From positions 11,343,096 to 11,407,095 of the forward strand of contig OY986969.1 of NCBI GenBank assembly GCA_963920575.1: a stretch of DNA of 64,000 nucleotides. Direction: 5' to 3'. Below the pieces are notes generated by a model, which did no database searches, was not told the origin of the DNA, and was given only the letters and a program-made list of their open reading frames with translations. The position numbers and the translations under genes are program-made. Source of the stretch: Narthecium ossifragum (taxonomy: Eukaryota; Streptophyta; Magnoliopsida; Dioscoreales; Nartheciaceae). Shown piece after piece: positions 1 to 11,596 of the stretch; the stretch's first letter is position 1, and the number at the start of each line of letters is the position of its first letter.

Positions 1-987
1 TATTGGTCTCCCTATAGTTCTCCAAAGCACTCCCAATTAAAACAACAATAAAAAAAAGAAGCCTCGAATCACAGATTTAAAACTCAAAAAGGGTTTAATA
101 TACATATCCTCGGAGAGGGGGAGTTCAAATACAACATCACTCCCGTAGGAGACTATCTAGCATAAGGTATAAAAGCTGTAAAGGATCACCACCTCTCAAG
201 GCCCGCCTGGCGCCGCCGCACCGCCAACCAACTGCCCGGTAGGGGCCACAGAAGAGGAACTGACGCCTGCACCTGCAAAACGCAGCCCGGGTAGGAGTGA
301 GCACTAAGCTCAGTAGGGATCTACACCGACACACAGAAGGAAGAGGGAAACGCAAAAGTGTCGCCCTCGAGTAGGATCTGGGTGTATACAGGGGTCCCAT
401 AACCCCACCGCGTGTCCCTGGTGCCCAGGAGCAGCACACAGTAGCATGAACAGCACTGGCGACAGCGCAACTGCAGGGAACGGCACTGCAGGCGGGAAAA
501 GAACACCGCTGGGTAGGCAACTCCTCTACCCCAGGGTCCGCACAGTGGGACACCGGCTACACCTCAGCATCCGACTCAAGGTCGACACGACCTCTACAAT
601 CATCAAGCCACAAGTGTACCAGTCATCTAAGCCTATTATCGAAATGACTGGACATCACAATTCAACCGGGTCCAAACTACTCAACCCCGGTCCTAGGGCT
701 AAGTCCGAGCTTCCAGCCTCGGGACGGCGACCCAAGGATCACCCACGCCCTAACCAATGCAACTAATGCACAACAGAGGAATGCATGCTATGACATACAC
801 AGATAAGAAATAAAGCATGCAACAGTATGACATGACATCATATAAGTCTACTGGATCGCTGCAGCGGTACAACCAACCGCTGCCAGCCGATCCGCAGCGG
901 GTCCCGACATTACGACGGTACCACGACCATCAACCGCGAACCCTTGCAACGGGAAGCAACCCCGAAAACCGCTGAATGAACAGTAAC

Positions 988-1024
988 AATATAATATTAT
1001 ATTCCGAAATATAATATTATATTC
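988..1024. repeat. 17-bp AT-rich direct repeat (2 copies)
   Basis: Two exact copies of AATATAATATTATATTC (988-1004 and 1008-1024) are separated by CGA. The core ATAATATTAT is palindromic, so the pair could also fold. It lies inside the C LTR. Confidence 0.85.
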
Positions 1025-1754
1025 AAACATCCAAAACCTCTACTTAGGGGCTATTTGATCTTGTCGATCCGACGTCCAAACGACGTCGGATTCAAGATCC
1101 AACTTAGCCACCAGTAGGTATATATACCAGGATCATTATATCCAAATTTCATAATGATCCAACGGTTGGATTAACGGGAAACATTAATCAAAAGTCGCTG
1201 ATCAAACCAACTTACCCTTTAATTGCTGCAACGCAGCCCTCCAGAAAACAAATCATAAGAAATCATACAAAAATCGGAAAAATACGAAACAAGATGACAT
1301 GGAAAGCTAACGAATAGATCTACAACTCTTATGTTTATGAAAAGCCATGATCATGTACTCGCCGGCCGGAAAACTCGCCGCAAGCCGGCTGTTTCTCAAG
1401 AACAGCAGAAAACCAGAAATCCGAGACTAATCATGCATGAAACCTACTCAAATCTCAACTGATTAACATGAAACTTAAATCAGTTATTCTAACAGGTATA
1501 AGGAATCTAAAAAAGCAAGGATCAACAAGATCCAACGGCTAGATCTCAAGAAAACCCGAAAAGAACACAGTAGGTATAACCCTACCTAGCTGCGCTTTCC
1601 TCGGCTGATTCCCCGCGATTTGATCACCAACAAGCCTCCAAACCTCTTCAGGGATCTTTCTCTCATTGTCACGAATCCAACGAGCTTTAGAACGCCGGAA
1701 AAGATGACCGGAGGAGGGAGAACGGAGGTGAGGAAGGTGGCTGCCCGAAACAGG

Positions 1755-1905
1755 GGAAAAACAGAGCTTCGGGAGAGAAGAAGGAAGGAAGAAGAAAGAG
1801 AGGAGAAGGAGGAAGAGGAGGGGAAGAAAGGAGGGGAAAGGGGGAGGGGACAGCCGGGAAAGAGGGGAAAAAGTGAGGGGAGGGGAGGGAAAGTCCTCCC
1901 CCTCT
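1755..1905. repeat. Purine-rich low-complexity tract
   Basis: About 150 bases are almost all A and G on the plus strand (GGAAG, GAGGAG and GGGGA runs). Arginine/glutamate and serine/proline-rich open frames across it are composition artefacts. Confidence 0.8.
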
Positions 1906-1972
1906 GACAGGGGAGAGCGACGGCCAACGGCGGCCATCCTCGCAAAGCAGAAAAACCAACCGACCTATGAAT

Positions 1973-2069
1973 GATCGATCCTTCCTCAAGGGAGGATCGA
2001 TCCTTCATGACGATTCACAAGGCTTTCTGGCACGAAGAGGATCGATCCCTTAGCCATAGAGGATCGATC
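1973..2069. promoter_or_regulatory. GATCGATC paired array (2 pairs)
   Basis: GATCGATC starts at 1973 and 1995, then at 2040 and 2062. Both pairs have starts exactly 22 bp apart. The same layout recurs in five other LTR regions of the window. Function unknown. Confidence 0.75.
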
Positions 2070-2281
2070 CTTTGTGTGCTGAAAGCTAAACTTGGGCAAG
2101 AACTCAAGCCCAAGTCCGGATCTTTCGATCCCGGGTTCACCTAGCCATTCTAAACAAACACTAACACATACAAGGCCAGTGTGTGCACACGCGGGTGTGA
2201 AACAAACCAACAAGGCACAATTTACCAAATTGCCCTTGCGGTCTACAACGAGCCACAGGGGTAGAGGGGCAGGTCCTCACA

Positions 2282-3255
2282 GCCGGCGTAGGGGCGGCGG
2301 CGGCGGTCGGGATAGTGGCAGGAAAGGTCGCGGGGTGATGGGGAATAGATCCACCGGAGTGGATTGGTCAGAGGTGGGCTAGATCGACGGGATTTGGAGA
2401 GGTAGTCGGCAGCGGTTTGGGTTAACCGGCGTCGGGGACGACGGGGAGCTCGGCAGAGGCTTGGGACGTCGGGAAGATAGGCGGGAAAGGGTCGTGAGGT
2501 GCTTAGGAAGGATCTGGGAGGTTTTCGGGTGAGATCGAGGTGGATCTGGGTTGATGGCGGCGGAGCTGTGAGGTGGTGTTCGCCGGGGAAGACGCTGCAG
2601 AAGACGAACGGGGGCGGTGAAGGGGTTTGCCGGAGTCGTGGGGGCTTGGGGAAGAGAATGGTGGCCTTGGTTGGCGACGGGGGTGGCCGGAGAGGGAACG
2701 GCGGTGAAGCTTGGCTAGGGTTTCGGGATAGAGAGGAGGAAGAAGATGAACAGTAGCGTGTGACGTGGCGCTGACGTGGCGGTGACGTGGAGGAGAGAGA
2801 AAGTGATGGGGAAGAGAGAAATACTGGTGGAGGCGGTGCCGGCTGCGGAGAAGATAACTGACGGGGGAGAAGGTGGATCTATGGTGGATTTCAGGTGGAA
2901 ACTATATTACTTCTACTCCTATGATATTCTATCAACTACTCTTACTTCATTATTCATCTCATGCCTCCCTAATACAAACTAATGAGGTCCTTTTATAGAG
3001 ACCTTGACATAGTCCTAATCCAACAAGAAAACCTCATTGCTTAATTAGCAAGTAATAAGGTTTCAAACTCAACTCAACTTCCTAACTCAAATATCAACTA
3101 GGACTCAATTAAATATAAAAGACTAATGATAAATACTAATTAAATACTTTAGTTTGAACTAAGGAAGACCAAGTCAAACTAGGAAAGAGGCTGAACCAGT
3201 TTGGTTCCTCTTCTGGGTTCGGGTCCAGTTGGTCGAGTCGGATCGACTCGTATCA
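2282..3255 (-). mobile_element. Family A LTR, partial
   Basis: This is the reverse-strand A LTR. Its right end is the family start (CTCGTATCA at 3247-3255) preceded by the reverse complement of CGAGTCGATCCGACTCG. It is cut on the left by the C LTR at 2281, and the remaining part must lie left of the window. It carries the inverted core promoter (CCTTTTATA near 2989-2997) and three TGACGTGG boxes at 2760-2795. The bases after its end are ATGCA; the matching TSD copy would be outside the window. Confidence 0.85.
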
Positions 3256-3822
3256 ATGCACGCTAGTTGGCTGACATCTTTGTTCTGAGGTTTAGAGGTC
3301 GTGTTGTCTTCCCAAGGCTAAGTGTTAAGGATGGTTGTCGGTGCCCCTGACATGGTCCCCAGGCAGTGGCTTCCTGCTGGGTAAAGGTGATCCTATTGGT
3401 TCTGGTTCTCTGTTTTCCTCCCAACGTGTTTGGTTGATGTATCCCAGTGTGGTCGGTTGAGAAGAGTAGGATCCCTTGGGGTAGTCGACAGGGCTTGTGG
3501 ACCCCGTGGCATTACTTAGGTTTGAGCGGGAAGTCAACACTGTTGTTGTTTTCCTCCCTTCTGTGTGCCGTAGAGTAGAACCCTACTGAGCTTATCGCTC
3601 ACTCCTACCCGGGCTGCGTTTGCAGGTGCAGGCGCCAGTTCTTCAGCAGTAGAGCCGGCGAGATCAGCTTTTGGAGGCGCGACTACATCCAGAGGTGCTT
3701 GAGGTTGCTGCAGGAAGATTGTTGTACTTTGACAGTTTTGTAAATTGTAAACATCTTTCGAGGACTTTTGGTTTATTGTATAATATCTCTTCCCTTATGC
3801 TACTATTCAGACTTTTCCTCTA
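3256..3822 (+). mobile_element. Family C LTR fragment, plus strand
   Basis: The sequence parallels the later part of other C LTRs, for example the block around CACTCCTACCCGGGCTG followed by a TTTGCAGGTG stretch, also present near 23275-23310 and 32125-32160. It hosted the A LTR on its left. On the right it joins Athila gag without the normal C end, so an old deletion or recombination fused two elements at about 3822. Confidence 0.6.
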
Positions 3823-5250
3823 GGTGGCATTACTGAAGATCAACTGAGGATGCGATGTTTTCCTTATACCTTGAAGGATAAGACTAAGAGATGGCTGATG
3901 TCATTGCCTCCTGGATCACTAACAAATTGGGATTCAATTTATAACAAGTTTGTTAGTAAATTTTATTCCTATGCCATGACTATCAACTTGAGAAGACAGA
4001 TTCCAATTTTTCAGCAAGCTGATGGAGAACCATTCCATGAAGCATGGGATGATTTAAAATGCTTTTGATGCAATGTCCCCATCATAATTACTCTTTAGAA
4101 AATCAGATGCAATATTTTTATAATGGACTAAATCTTTCTTGTCAGACTATGTCAGATAATGCTGCAGGTGGAGCGATGTTCAAAAAGACACCACCAGAGG
4201 CATATGAAATTTATGAGATGCTAGGATCCAACTCGCAGCAGAGAGACGAGGAATAAGGCGAGAGGCAGATCTATGAGCTTAACCAGAATGACGACATGGC
4301 AAGGCAGATCGCAACCCTCAACAAGAAGATGGACGCGATGATGTCCACACAAGCAAAACCGGTTGAGGTTTGTTCAATTTGCAATATTTTTGGTCATAGA
4401 TTTGATTCATGTCCTTCTGGTAATGAATTTCCTGAATATGTGCAAGAACAAGCTAATTTGATGAATGCTTATAATCCGAGACCTAGATTTGATCCTTATG
4501 CAAATACTTATAATCATGGTTGGAGGGAGCATCCGAATTTTTCATGGAAAAATACTGCTAATGCTAGTATGCCTTCTGCTAATCAGTCTAACCCACCTGA
4601 TAAGTCGTCTTTGGAAGCAATTATGTTAGCTTTTATGCAGAAAATAGACTCAAAGATAGAACGGCAAGATTCGACAATTATTCAACATGAAGCAACACTG
4701 AAGAATGCGACAACATCCATTGGAAAGGTAGAAGTTCAAGTAGGACAGCTTGCAGATGCTGTACGAGCGCACGTTCCAGGCAAATTTTCAAGCCAACCTG
4801 AGCAAGCGAAAGTAGTTACAGTTCTTCGTTCAGGTAAGATTATTGATAATAAGATGAATGCTGAAATTTCTGATGAGTGTAGTGATGATAAAATTGAGGA
4901 AGTGGAGAGGGAGGAGCGCTCAGAAAGGCCATCGAAGACCATATCTACTTCTGAGAATGAAAAGAGAGGAATTTCAGATCCTGAGGTTCCTCACAGCAAT
5001 CCTCCACCATATGTGCCACCAGTTCCTTTTCCAGGCCTCTTGAAGAAAGCCAAAATTGATAAGTCAAATTCTGAAATTTATGATATTTTATCTAAAGTTA
5101 ATGTGAACTTGCCATTGCATGATGTGATTAGGAACATGCCCGCATTTCCAAAGTTCTTCAAGGAATTAAGTACGTATAAGCGTAAGTATGAGCCGCATGA
5201 AAAGGTAATGGTTTCAGAGACGGTAAGTGCAGTACTACAAAGGAAGCTTC
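3823..5250 (+). pseudogene. gag: Athila gag (capsid and nucleocapsid), degenerate
   Basis: Gag forms the virus-like particle. The reading starts mid-domain after the junction at 3822. It continues through MRCFPYTLKDKTKRWL and LPPGSLTNWDSIYNKF, the classic plant retrotransposon gag block. A frameshift near 4060 moves it to the frame containing CPHHNYSLENQMQYFYNGL. A stop at 4254-4256 is followed by another frame from 4296. There, a zinc knuckle is visible (Cys26, Cys29, His34, Cys39 counted from the ATG at 4296), which would bind template RNA. Further on the frame is acidic and proline-rich and runs on into protease. Confidence 0.88.
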
Positions 5251-5855
5251 CACCCAAGCTTAAGGATCCAGGGAGTTTTAACATTAGTATTACTATTGGT
5301 GATACAAAAATAGGAGAGGCAATGCTTGATTTAGGAGCCAGTGTTAATTTGATGCCTTACTCTGTTTTTCTTCAGTTAGGAGTGGGTGAATTAAAACCTA
5401 CTACGATGTTTCTACAACTTGCAGATCGTTCAATTAAATATCCACTAGGCATTGTAGAAGACATCTTAGTACACGTTGATAAATTAATTATCCCTGCTGA
5501 TTTTGTGATATTGGATATGGATGATGCACCCTTGCATGATAGAAATTTACCGATTTTGCTTGGACGTCCATTTATGGCTACAACAAAGACTATGATTAAT
5601 GTGCATGATGGCAAGCTAACCATGATAGTCTTAGGTGAAATGGTTGAATTTAAAGTGTTTGATTCTATGTCATATCCCTCAAATTCTTTTGATTGTTTCT
5701 CAATAGATGTATTAGATTCAATGGTGCTTTCTAATTCCAGACAGGAGCAAGTTAAGACTGCATTGGAAGCGGCATTGATGATGGAAGAGAAGGATGCGTA
5801 CAACTATGATGGAGTAGAGGAGGTCACGGCAGCCCTTGAGGCAATGCAGCCATAC
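5250..5855 (+). pseudogene. Athila aspartic protease
   Basis: The protease matures the Gag-Pol polyprotein. The catalytic motif is DLGAS (Asp codon 5328-5330) followed by VNLMPYSVF. The flap-like VDKLIIPADFVILDMD block and the C-terminal LLGRPFMATT complete the fold. DLGAS rather than DSGS/DTGA is normal in Athila proteases. The domain is open and lies in the same frame as the zinc knuckle (4296-5924). The frame is lost just downstream at a run of 26 cytosines. Confidence 0.88.
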
Positions 5856-5880
5856 CCCCCCCCCCCCCCCCCCCCCCCCC
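5855..5880. repeat. Poly-C run, 26 bases, inside pol
   Basis: Twenty-six consecutive cytosines lie between protease and RT and would code for a proline run. The protease frame enters at phase 0 and the RT frame leaves in another phase, so the run length sets the frame. Confidence 0.9.
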
Positions 5881-5929
5881 TCCTATGGATTTCGGTTAGA
5901 CATGCTAGACACCTCTCATTTTAAAATGG

Positions 5930-6850
5930 TTTCATCAATAGTATCTCCACCTAAGCTTGAGTTGAAACCTCTTCCCTTTAATCTTAAATATGCATATCTT
6001 GGTGAGAATGAAACCCTACCTGTGATTATTGCTTATGACATTACTCCATTGGAAGAGGAAAAATTATTGAGAGTTCTTAGGGAGTATAAAACTGCAATAG
6101 GCTGGACAATTGCAGATATTAAAGGAGTGAGTCCTACTATGTGCATGCATCGCATTATGTTGAAAGAGGACGCCAAGCCTATAAGGGACGCTCAGCGTTG
6201 CCCTAATCCAAATATGAAAGAAGTTGTTCGAGCAGAGGTTCTTAAATTACTTGATGTTGGTGTTATATATCCTATTTCTGACAGCAATTGAGTAAGTCCA
6301 GTTCATGTAGTCCCTAAGAAATCGGGAATAACAATTGTGAAGAATGAGAACAATGAGATTATACCTACGAGGATGACAACTGGATGGCGTGTCTGCATTG
6401 ATTATCGCAAGCTTAATGCAACGACTAAAAAAGACCACTTTCCCTTACCTTTTATCGATCAAATACTTGAACGTTTAGCTGGCCACGCATTTTATTGTTT
6501 TCTTGATGGATTTTCAGGTTATAATCAAATAGCCATCTTGCTTGAGGACCAAGAGAAGACTACATTCACATGCCCCTTTGGAACATTTGCGTATAGACGG
6601 ATGCTATTTGGATTATGTAACGCACCTGCTACTTTTCAAAGATGCATGATATCGATTTTTCGGACATGATAGAAAGGTTTGTCGAGATATTTATGGATAA
6701 TTTTTCTGTCTTTGGGAATTCTTTTGATAATTGCCTTGAACATGTAACATTGGTGCTTAAGAGATGTGAGGAGACTAATTTGACATTGAGTTGGGAGAAG
6801 AGTCACTTCATGGTAAGGCAAGGTATTGTTTTAGGACATGCTATTGAGTA
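5930..6850 (+). pseudogene. Athila reverse transcriptase, disabled
   Basis: RT copies element RNA to DNA. The reading contains the RT N-terminal block (LLDVGVIYPI), the palm block WRVCIDYRKLNATTKKDHFPL, then DGFSGYNQI, FGLCNAPATFQRC and FMDNFSVFG. The catalytic site expected as FMDD reads FMDN (Asn codon 6699-6701), which should abolish polymerisation. A TGA at 6289-6291 replaces the conserved Trp before VSPVHVVPKK. One-base frameshifts occur near 6658 and 6845. Confidence 0.9.
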
Positions 6851-7495
6851 AAGGTATTGAAGTTGATAGGGCAAAAATAAATTTGATTGAGAAATTGCCA
6901 CCCCCTACTTCTGTAAAGGGTGTGAGAAGTTTTTTGGGCCATGCAGGATTTTATCGCAGATTTATTAGAGATTTTTCTAAGATTGCACGACCTCTGTGTG
7001 ATTTATTGGCCAAGGATGCTGAGTTTAAATTTAGTAAAGCATGTCTTGATGCTCTCAATGTTTTAAAGAGAAATTGATTAATGCACCTATTATTATGCCT
7101 CCTGATTGGTCGTTGCCCTTTGAGATAATGTGTGATGTGTCTGATTATGCTATAGGGGTTGTGTTAGGACAAAAGGTGAATAAGGTTTCTCATGCTATAT
7201 TATGCAAGTCGTACCCTCAATGATGCTCAAATCAATTATTCAACCACTGAGAAAGAATTACTTGTTGTTTTTGCATTGGAGAAATTTCGCTCTTATTTGA
7301 TTGGATCTAAAGTTGTTATTTATTAAGATCATTCAGCTTTAAAATATCTACTAACCAAAAAGGATACCAATCAAAGGTTAATCAGGTGGATCCTGCTGCT
7401 GCAAGAGTTTGATTTGGAAATAAGGGACAAGAAAGGGAACGACAATGTAGTGGCAGATCACTTATCGCGATTGGAGCACATGGCCGGCCCTAAGG
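6850..7495 (+). pseudogene. Athila RNase H, degenerate
   Basis: RNase H removes the RNA strand during reverse transcription. After KGIEVDRAKI and the RT connection (FLGHAGFYRRFIRDFSKIA), the reading continues through [24 protein letters not shown] and DHSALKYL to the typical end [11 protein letters not shown]. Frameshifts lie near 7068 and 7195. A TAA at 7324-7326 precedes DHSALKYL. The domain order and residues are clear although no single frame spans it. Confidence 0.87.
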
Positions 7496-7559
7496 ATGTA
7501 CGGTCATCCAAGAATGTTTTCCCGATGAACAACTATTTTCTGGGAATGGTAAAGAGCCA

Positions 7560-8370
7560 TGGTATGCGGATATTGTTAACTATTTAGCTAGTAATATTGT
7601 GCGTGCTGATTTAAGTTCACAAGAAAAGAAAATATTTTTGTCTACAGTTCGATATTATTTTTGGGATGACCCTTATTTATTTAAGCATTGTCCTGATCAA
7701 ATAATAAGGCGTTGTGTTACAGAATATGAGCATGATGATATATTGAAATTTAGTCATGAATTAACTTGTGGAGGACACTTTGGAGGTAAGAAAACTGCTT
7801 TTAAAGTTCTTCAATCTGGTTTCTTCTGGCCTACCTTATTCAAAGATGCGTTTAATTTTGTTGCTAAGTGTGACAGATGTCAAAGATCTAGGAACATAAG
7901 CAAAAGGAATAGTGGTGGAATTGTTCGATGTTTGGGGCATAGACTTTATGAGACCGTTTCCTCCATCATCTGGGTATACTTATATTCTTGTAGCAGTGGA
8001 TTACGTATCTAAGTGGATTGAAGCAATTGCAACCAGGAACAATGATAGCAAGACCGTGGTGAGTTTCTTGAAAGATATGATTTTTACAAGGTTTGGAACA
8101 CCTCGGGCAATTATAAGTGATGGGGGGACACACTTTTGCAATAAAGCATTTGATTGCTTGTTAAAGAAGTACAACATCACCCATCGGGTAGCAACTCCGT
8201 ACCACCCTCAAACATCGGGACAGGTTGAGGTGAGCAATAGGCAAATTAAGACAATCTTTGAGCGAGTTGTAGGCATTACAAGGAAGAATTGGGCCGCGAA
8301 ATTGAATGATGTTCATATAAGACTCTTGTTGGTATGAGCCCTTACCGAATTGTGTTTGGCAAAGCATGCC
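7560..8370 (+). pseudogene. Athila integrase, N-terminal and core part
   Basis: Integrase inserts the cDNA. The zinc-binding HHCC domain is present (FSHELTCGGHFG with two His, then AKCDRCQRSRN with two Cys). The catalytic core is visible as [23 protein letters not shown] and [12 protein letters not shown], giving the D, D and E residues. A frameshift near 7905 separates the zinc domain (frame from 7599) from the core (frame from 7912). The reading breaks at [12 protein letters not shown], where the solo A LTR is inserted, and resumes at 9693. Confidence 0.9.
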
Positions 8371-9687
8371 TGATACGAGCGGTCTACTCGTAATCCTCTC
8401 GTATCGGGTCTCTAGTCCAATCGATCAGAATTGACCTGATCGGACTTTATTTGAGTCCAATTGGCTTAATCTGGTTAGCTGGATCGGATCTGGCTCGTGC
8501 TGGTTCAGATCTGGTTGAGCCTGATAGGATAGGACTTGACTGGGTCAAGTCTGAGTTGATCTGGATCAGGCTGACCGGGTTGGGTTGGGCTGGATCCGTA
8601 TTAGGTGGCTGAGCTGAATTAGGTTGGCTGAGTCTGATTCAAGCTGGCTGAACCGGACGGGATCTGAGGGCTGAGGTTCGCCGGAGTCGATCGCCGGCGT
8701 AGGGACGTCGGCGGCGGTCGGGACCTTGGCAAGAAGGATCGTCGGATGGTGGGGAGGATATCCAACGGCTCTGATTGGCCGGAAGGATGACGGACCGACG
8801 GGATCTGAAGGTCGACGGCGGTGGGATTTGGGTTGCCGGCGTCGGGGAAGACAGAGAGCTTGGCGAGGGGCTGGAAATGGTCGGGGAAGGTCGGGATTTG
8901 GTGTACGGAGGCAGGGGAAGGGTTTTAGGCAGGTTTGGGGCTGAGATCGAAGTCGGGAAAGGGTTGACGGCGGCGGCTGTGAAGTGGGAAATGGTGAGGA
9001 GGTCGCCGGAGACGACGATGGACGGCAGGGAAGGTATGGCCGGAGTCGTGGGGATCAAGGAAGGTCGAAGGTATCCTTGGATGGCATCGGGGGCGGCTGG
9101 AAAGGCTGTCGAAAGGATGCCGGCAGTAAGGCTAGGGGCAGGGCATGAGAAGGGAGACGATGCTGAGGTGGTAGGTGACGAGGAGAGAGAGTGGTGACGT
9201 GGCGCTGATGTGGAGGAGAGAGAAACTATGGTGGAGGCGGTGCCGGCTGCGGAGAAGATGACCAACGGGGAAGAAGATGGATCTATGGTGGATATCTGGT
9301 GGAATCTACATTACCTCTACTCCTATGATATTCTATCAACTATTCTTTAATAATTCTCTTCATCATTCATCATCATTATACAAACTAATGAAGTCATTTT
9401 ATACCTTGACAGAGTCCTAATCCAACTAGAAAACCCCCTTGCTTAATTAGCAAGTAATAAGGTTTCAAACTCAGCTCAACTTCCTAACTCAAATGGACTC
9501 TTAATTAATTCATAACAATCAAATATTAACTAGGACTCAATAAAATATAAAAGACTAATGATAAATCCTAATCAAATACTCTAGTTTGAACTAAGAAATT
9601 CCAAGTCAAACTAGAAAAGAGGTTGAACCAGTTTGGTTCCTCTTCTGGGTTTGGGTCCAGTTGGTCGAGTCGGATCGACTCATATCA
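8371..9687 (-). mobile_element. Family A solo LTR
   Basis: A complete reverse-orientation A LTR of 1317 bp, from TGATACGAGCGG to the family start ending CTCATATCA. It is flanked by the perfect TSD ATGCC (8366-8370 and 9688-9692). Removing it and one TSD copy restores the integrase reading (FGKACHLP...). It contains no internal sequence, so it is a solo LTR left by recombination. The long open frames inside it (for example 8639-9265 minus) lie in GC-rich LTR sequence. Confidence 0.95.
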
Positions 9688-9692
9688 ATGCC

Positions 9693-10115
9693 ACCTACCA
9701 ATGGAATTGGAGTGCCTATTGGGCGATAAAGCAGCTGAATTTTGGTATGAGGGAAGCTGGGAACAGGAGGAAGATGCAATTGAACGAATTGGATGAGCTG
9801 CGGAATGAAGCGTATGAGAACGCTAAAATCTACAAAGAAAGGACCAAGCTCTATCATGACAAAGCAATACAACTGAAGGAGTTCACACGAGGTATGAAAG
9901 TTTTACTTTATAACTCACGAATGAAATTCTTTCTAGGTAAATTAAGATCCAGATGGACGGGCCCGTTCAGAGTGACACAAGTATCTCCTCATGGTGCTGT
10001 TGAAATTGAGAAGGAAAGGAATGGGAGCAAATTCAAAGTCAATGGGCACCGTTTGAAATTGTATTTGGAAGGACATTCAGAAGTGGTGGATGCAGTGAAT
10101 TTTGTTGAACCTTAA
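9693..10115 (+). pseudogene. Athila integrase C-terminal part
   Basis: This is the continuation of the integrase cut at 8370. The reading contains [30 protein letters not shown], the [11 protein letters not shown] block and the DNA-binding tail ending at the stop before 10116. This block (core exit, long helix, SH3-like tail) is highly conserved in Athila elements. A frame slip lies close to the insertion site (about 9700-9720). The Athila lineage has no chromodomain and none is seen. Confidence 0.9.
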
Positions 10116-11237
10116 GGCTTTGCAGTACGTCTTGCCTAGACGTTAAATAAAGCGCTGGCTGGGAGGCAACCCACCAAGGTAACTTGTTTTTAAGTTTCAA
10201 TTTTCAGTTTTCAGTTTTATGTTTTCTCTTTTATTTTCTTTTAGGTTTTCAACCACCCTAAGGATTCTTTAGGAGATGTTCGCTTACTCTATCAGGTGGC
10301 CTCTTATTTAAACTATCTTGTATCTCCTTTACATTGAATTTTTGGATAGCCACCTCCTACATATCTTCTTGCTTATGATGCACACATGAGGACAATGTTG
10401 ATTTCAGGTTGGGGGATGTAGACATTCATGACCTTATTCATACTACCTTGTGGGTTTAATAGGGTTAAACTGTACATGAGCTGAGATGTTTATGCTTATT
10501 ATACATGTTATTTTCACATCGATTGATTTATACATAGATTGCATGTGTGATAACCTGAAGGTAGAACATCATGTGATTCACACACGAACACTTTATGAGC
10601 ATGCTATTGTTAATATGGACCATGATTTCAACTTTAGCTAGTATGATGAGTATTGCATGCAGAAAGAAAAAAAAAATGTTCTGGAGCTTGATCAAGCTGT
10701 GCCTAAACGACTATTACGTGAATTACTAAGTAACCGGGTGTTCTTGCCTCAGGAAGCGGGGAGCTCGCGTAAAAAGGTAGAACCACTAATAGCTTAAAAA
10801 AAACTATTAAGTGTTTTGCTAAGTAAACCGGGTCTCTGCGCCTCAAGAAGCGGAGAGTGCTTGCATAAAAAGGCAAAGTTCTGATAGTTCAAAAAGAAAA
10901 AAAAACGCATGTTGTAGGTTTAAATGCGAGGGTTGGATGATTGGTCCAGAAGATAGTGGTGTGTAGAAGTTGTTTCTGTATGTAAATTTTATTTTTCACG
11001 TCACATGTGTTCGTCTGGATGGTGATTAGCATGTTTGAAGTGTAGAAGTTAATCTCCTGTGTGGTAGCATGTGTATGAGTATAGTACATTTTCGTGCTCT
11101 GTATTATATAGAACACTATTGACTTGACAAGGTAGAACTCTTATTATGCATATCTACAACCTCGGACCATTGGTGTGCTTAATTTTAATTTTTTGCGTTT
11201 AAAATTGCTAGAGACTAGCAATAAGCTGGTTGGGGGG
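10116..11237 (+). other. Athila 3' non-coding region with tandem repeat
   Basis: There is no credible frame here; an envelope-like gene, present in some Athila members, is absent. Two degenerate tandem units of about 90 bp (about 10714-10800 and 10801-10900) share AAGTAA(A)CCGGGT, GCCTCA(A/G)GAAGCGG and TAAAAAGG. Short A-runs occur at 10670 and 10895. Confidence 0.7.
11228..11237 (+). other. Polypurine tract of the Athila element
   Basis: GGTTGGGGGG lies immediately before the LTR start TGTGATGAGTGC. This is the expected place and composition for plus-strand DNA priming. Confidence 0.8.
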
Positions 11238-11596
11238 TGTGATGAGTGCATGAAAGTGCACTCTGAATAGCCTTATAACTAGTTTAATTATTGGATGTTT
11301 CATCCTTAATTAGTCTTTTTAGTGCTATTTTTATACTTATATGTTGCTTCACAAAGTTATTTGGAATATGTAGGAAAGTGGAGCTAAAGAAGCAAAGATA
11401 TGTCATATTCAACATCGAATCTGTACCTGCTCAGAATGAACCAGACAATCTTCTATACATGGTTGGAAAGCTCTTGAAGTCTAGTTTCTGGATAATTTTA
11501 CGGTTCGTGATTCCGAGTTTTCTAGAGGAAGTTACGGCAATATTAGTACCAATGGCGCAGTCTGGATGGCAAAACAGTAAATACTCAGGAATGACG

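Larger units (their letters stand above)
1..2281 (-). mobile_element. Family C LTR (Tekay-like chromovirus), left end outside window
   Basis: The stretch reads as the reverse complement of the C LTR seen complete at 21477-23644. Its right end is CAGGTCCTCACA, the reverse complement of the family start TGTGAGGACCTG. Its first bases match the last 130 or so bases of the C LTR ending at 32524. It sits inside a family A LTR that resumes at 2282. It holds two GATCGATC pairs, a purine-rich tract and an AT-rich direct repeat. The open frames in it are not conserved between C copies and I do not call genes. The TSD cannot be tested because the left end lies outside the window. Confidence 0.85.

Noticed and set aside
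137..766. Cys-rich 138-aa and 106-aa frames at the window start
   Set aside because: They lie in the C LTR, are not conserved in its other copies and show no domain.
1539..2008. Overlapping 95-140 aa frames on both strands
   Set aside because: They arise from a purine-rich low-complexity tract and are absent from other C LTR copies.
8639..9265. 208-aa minus-strand Pro/Ser-rich frame
   Set aside because: Falls inside a solo A LTR; open by GC-rich composition; frames differ between copies.
10889..11116. 75-aa minus-strand frame as an antisense Athila gene
   Set aside because: AT-rich, no recognisable motif, short.
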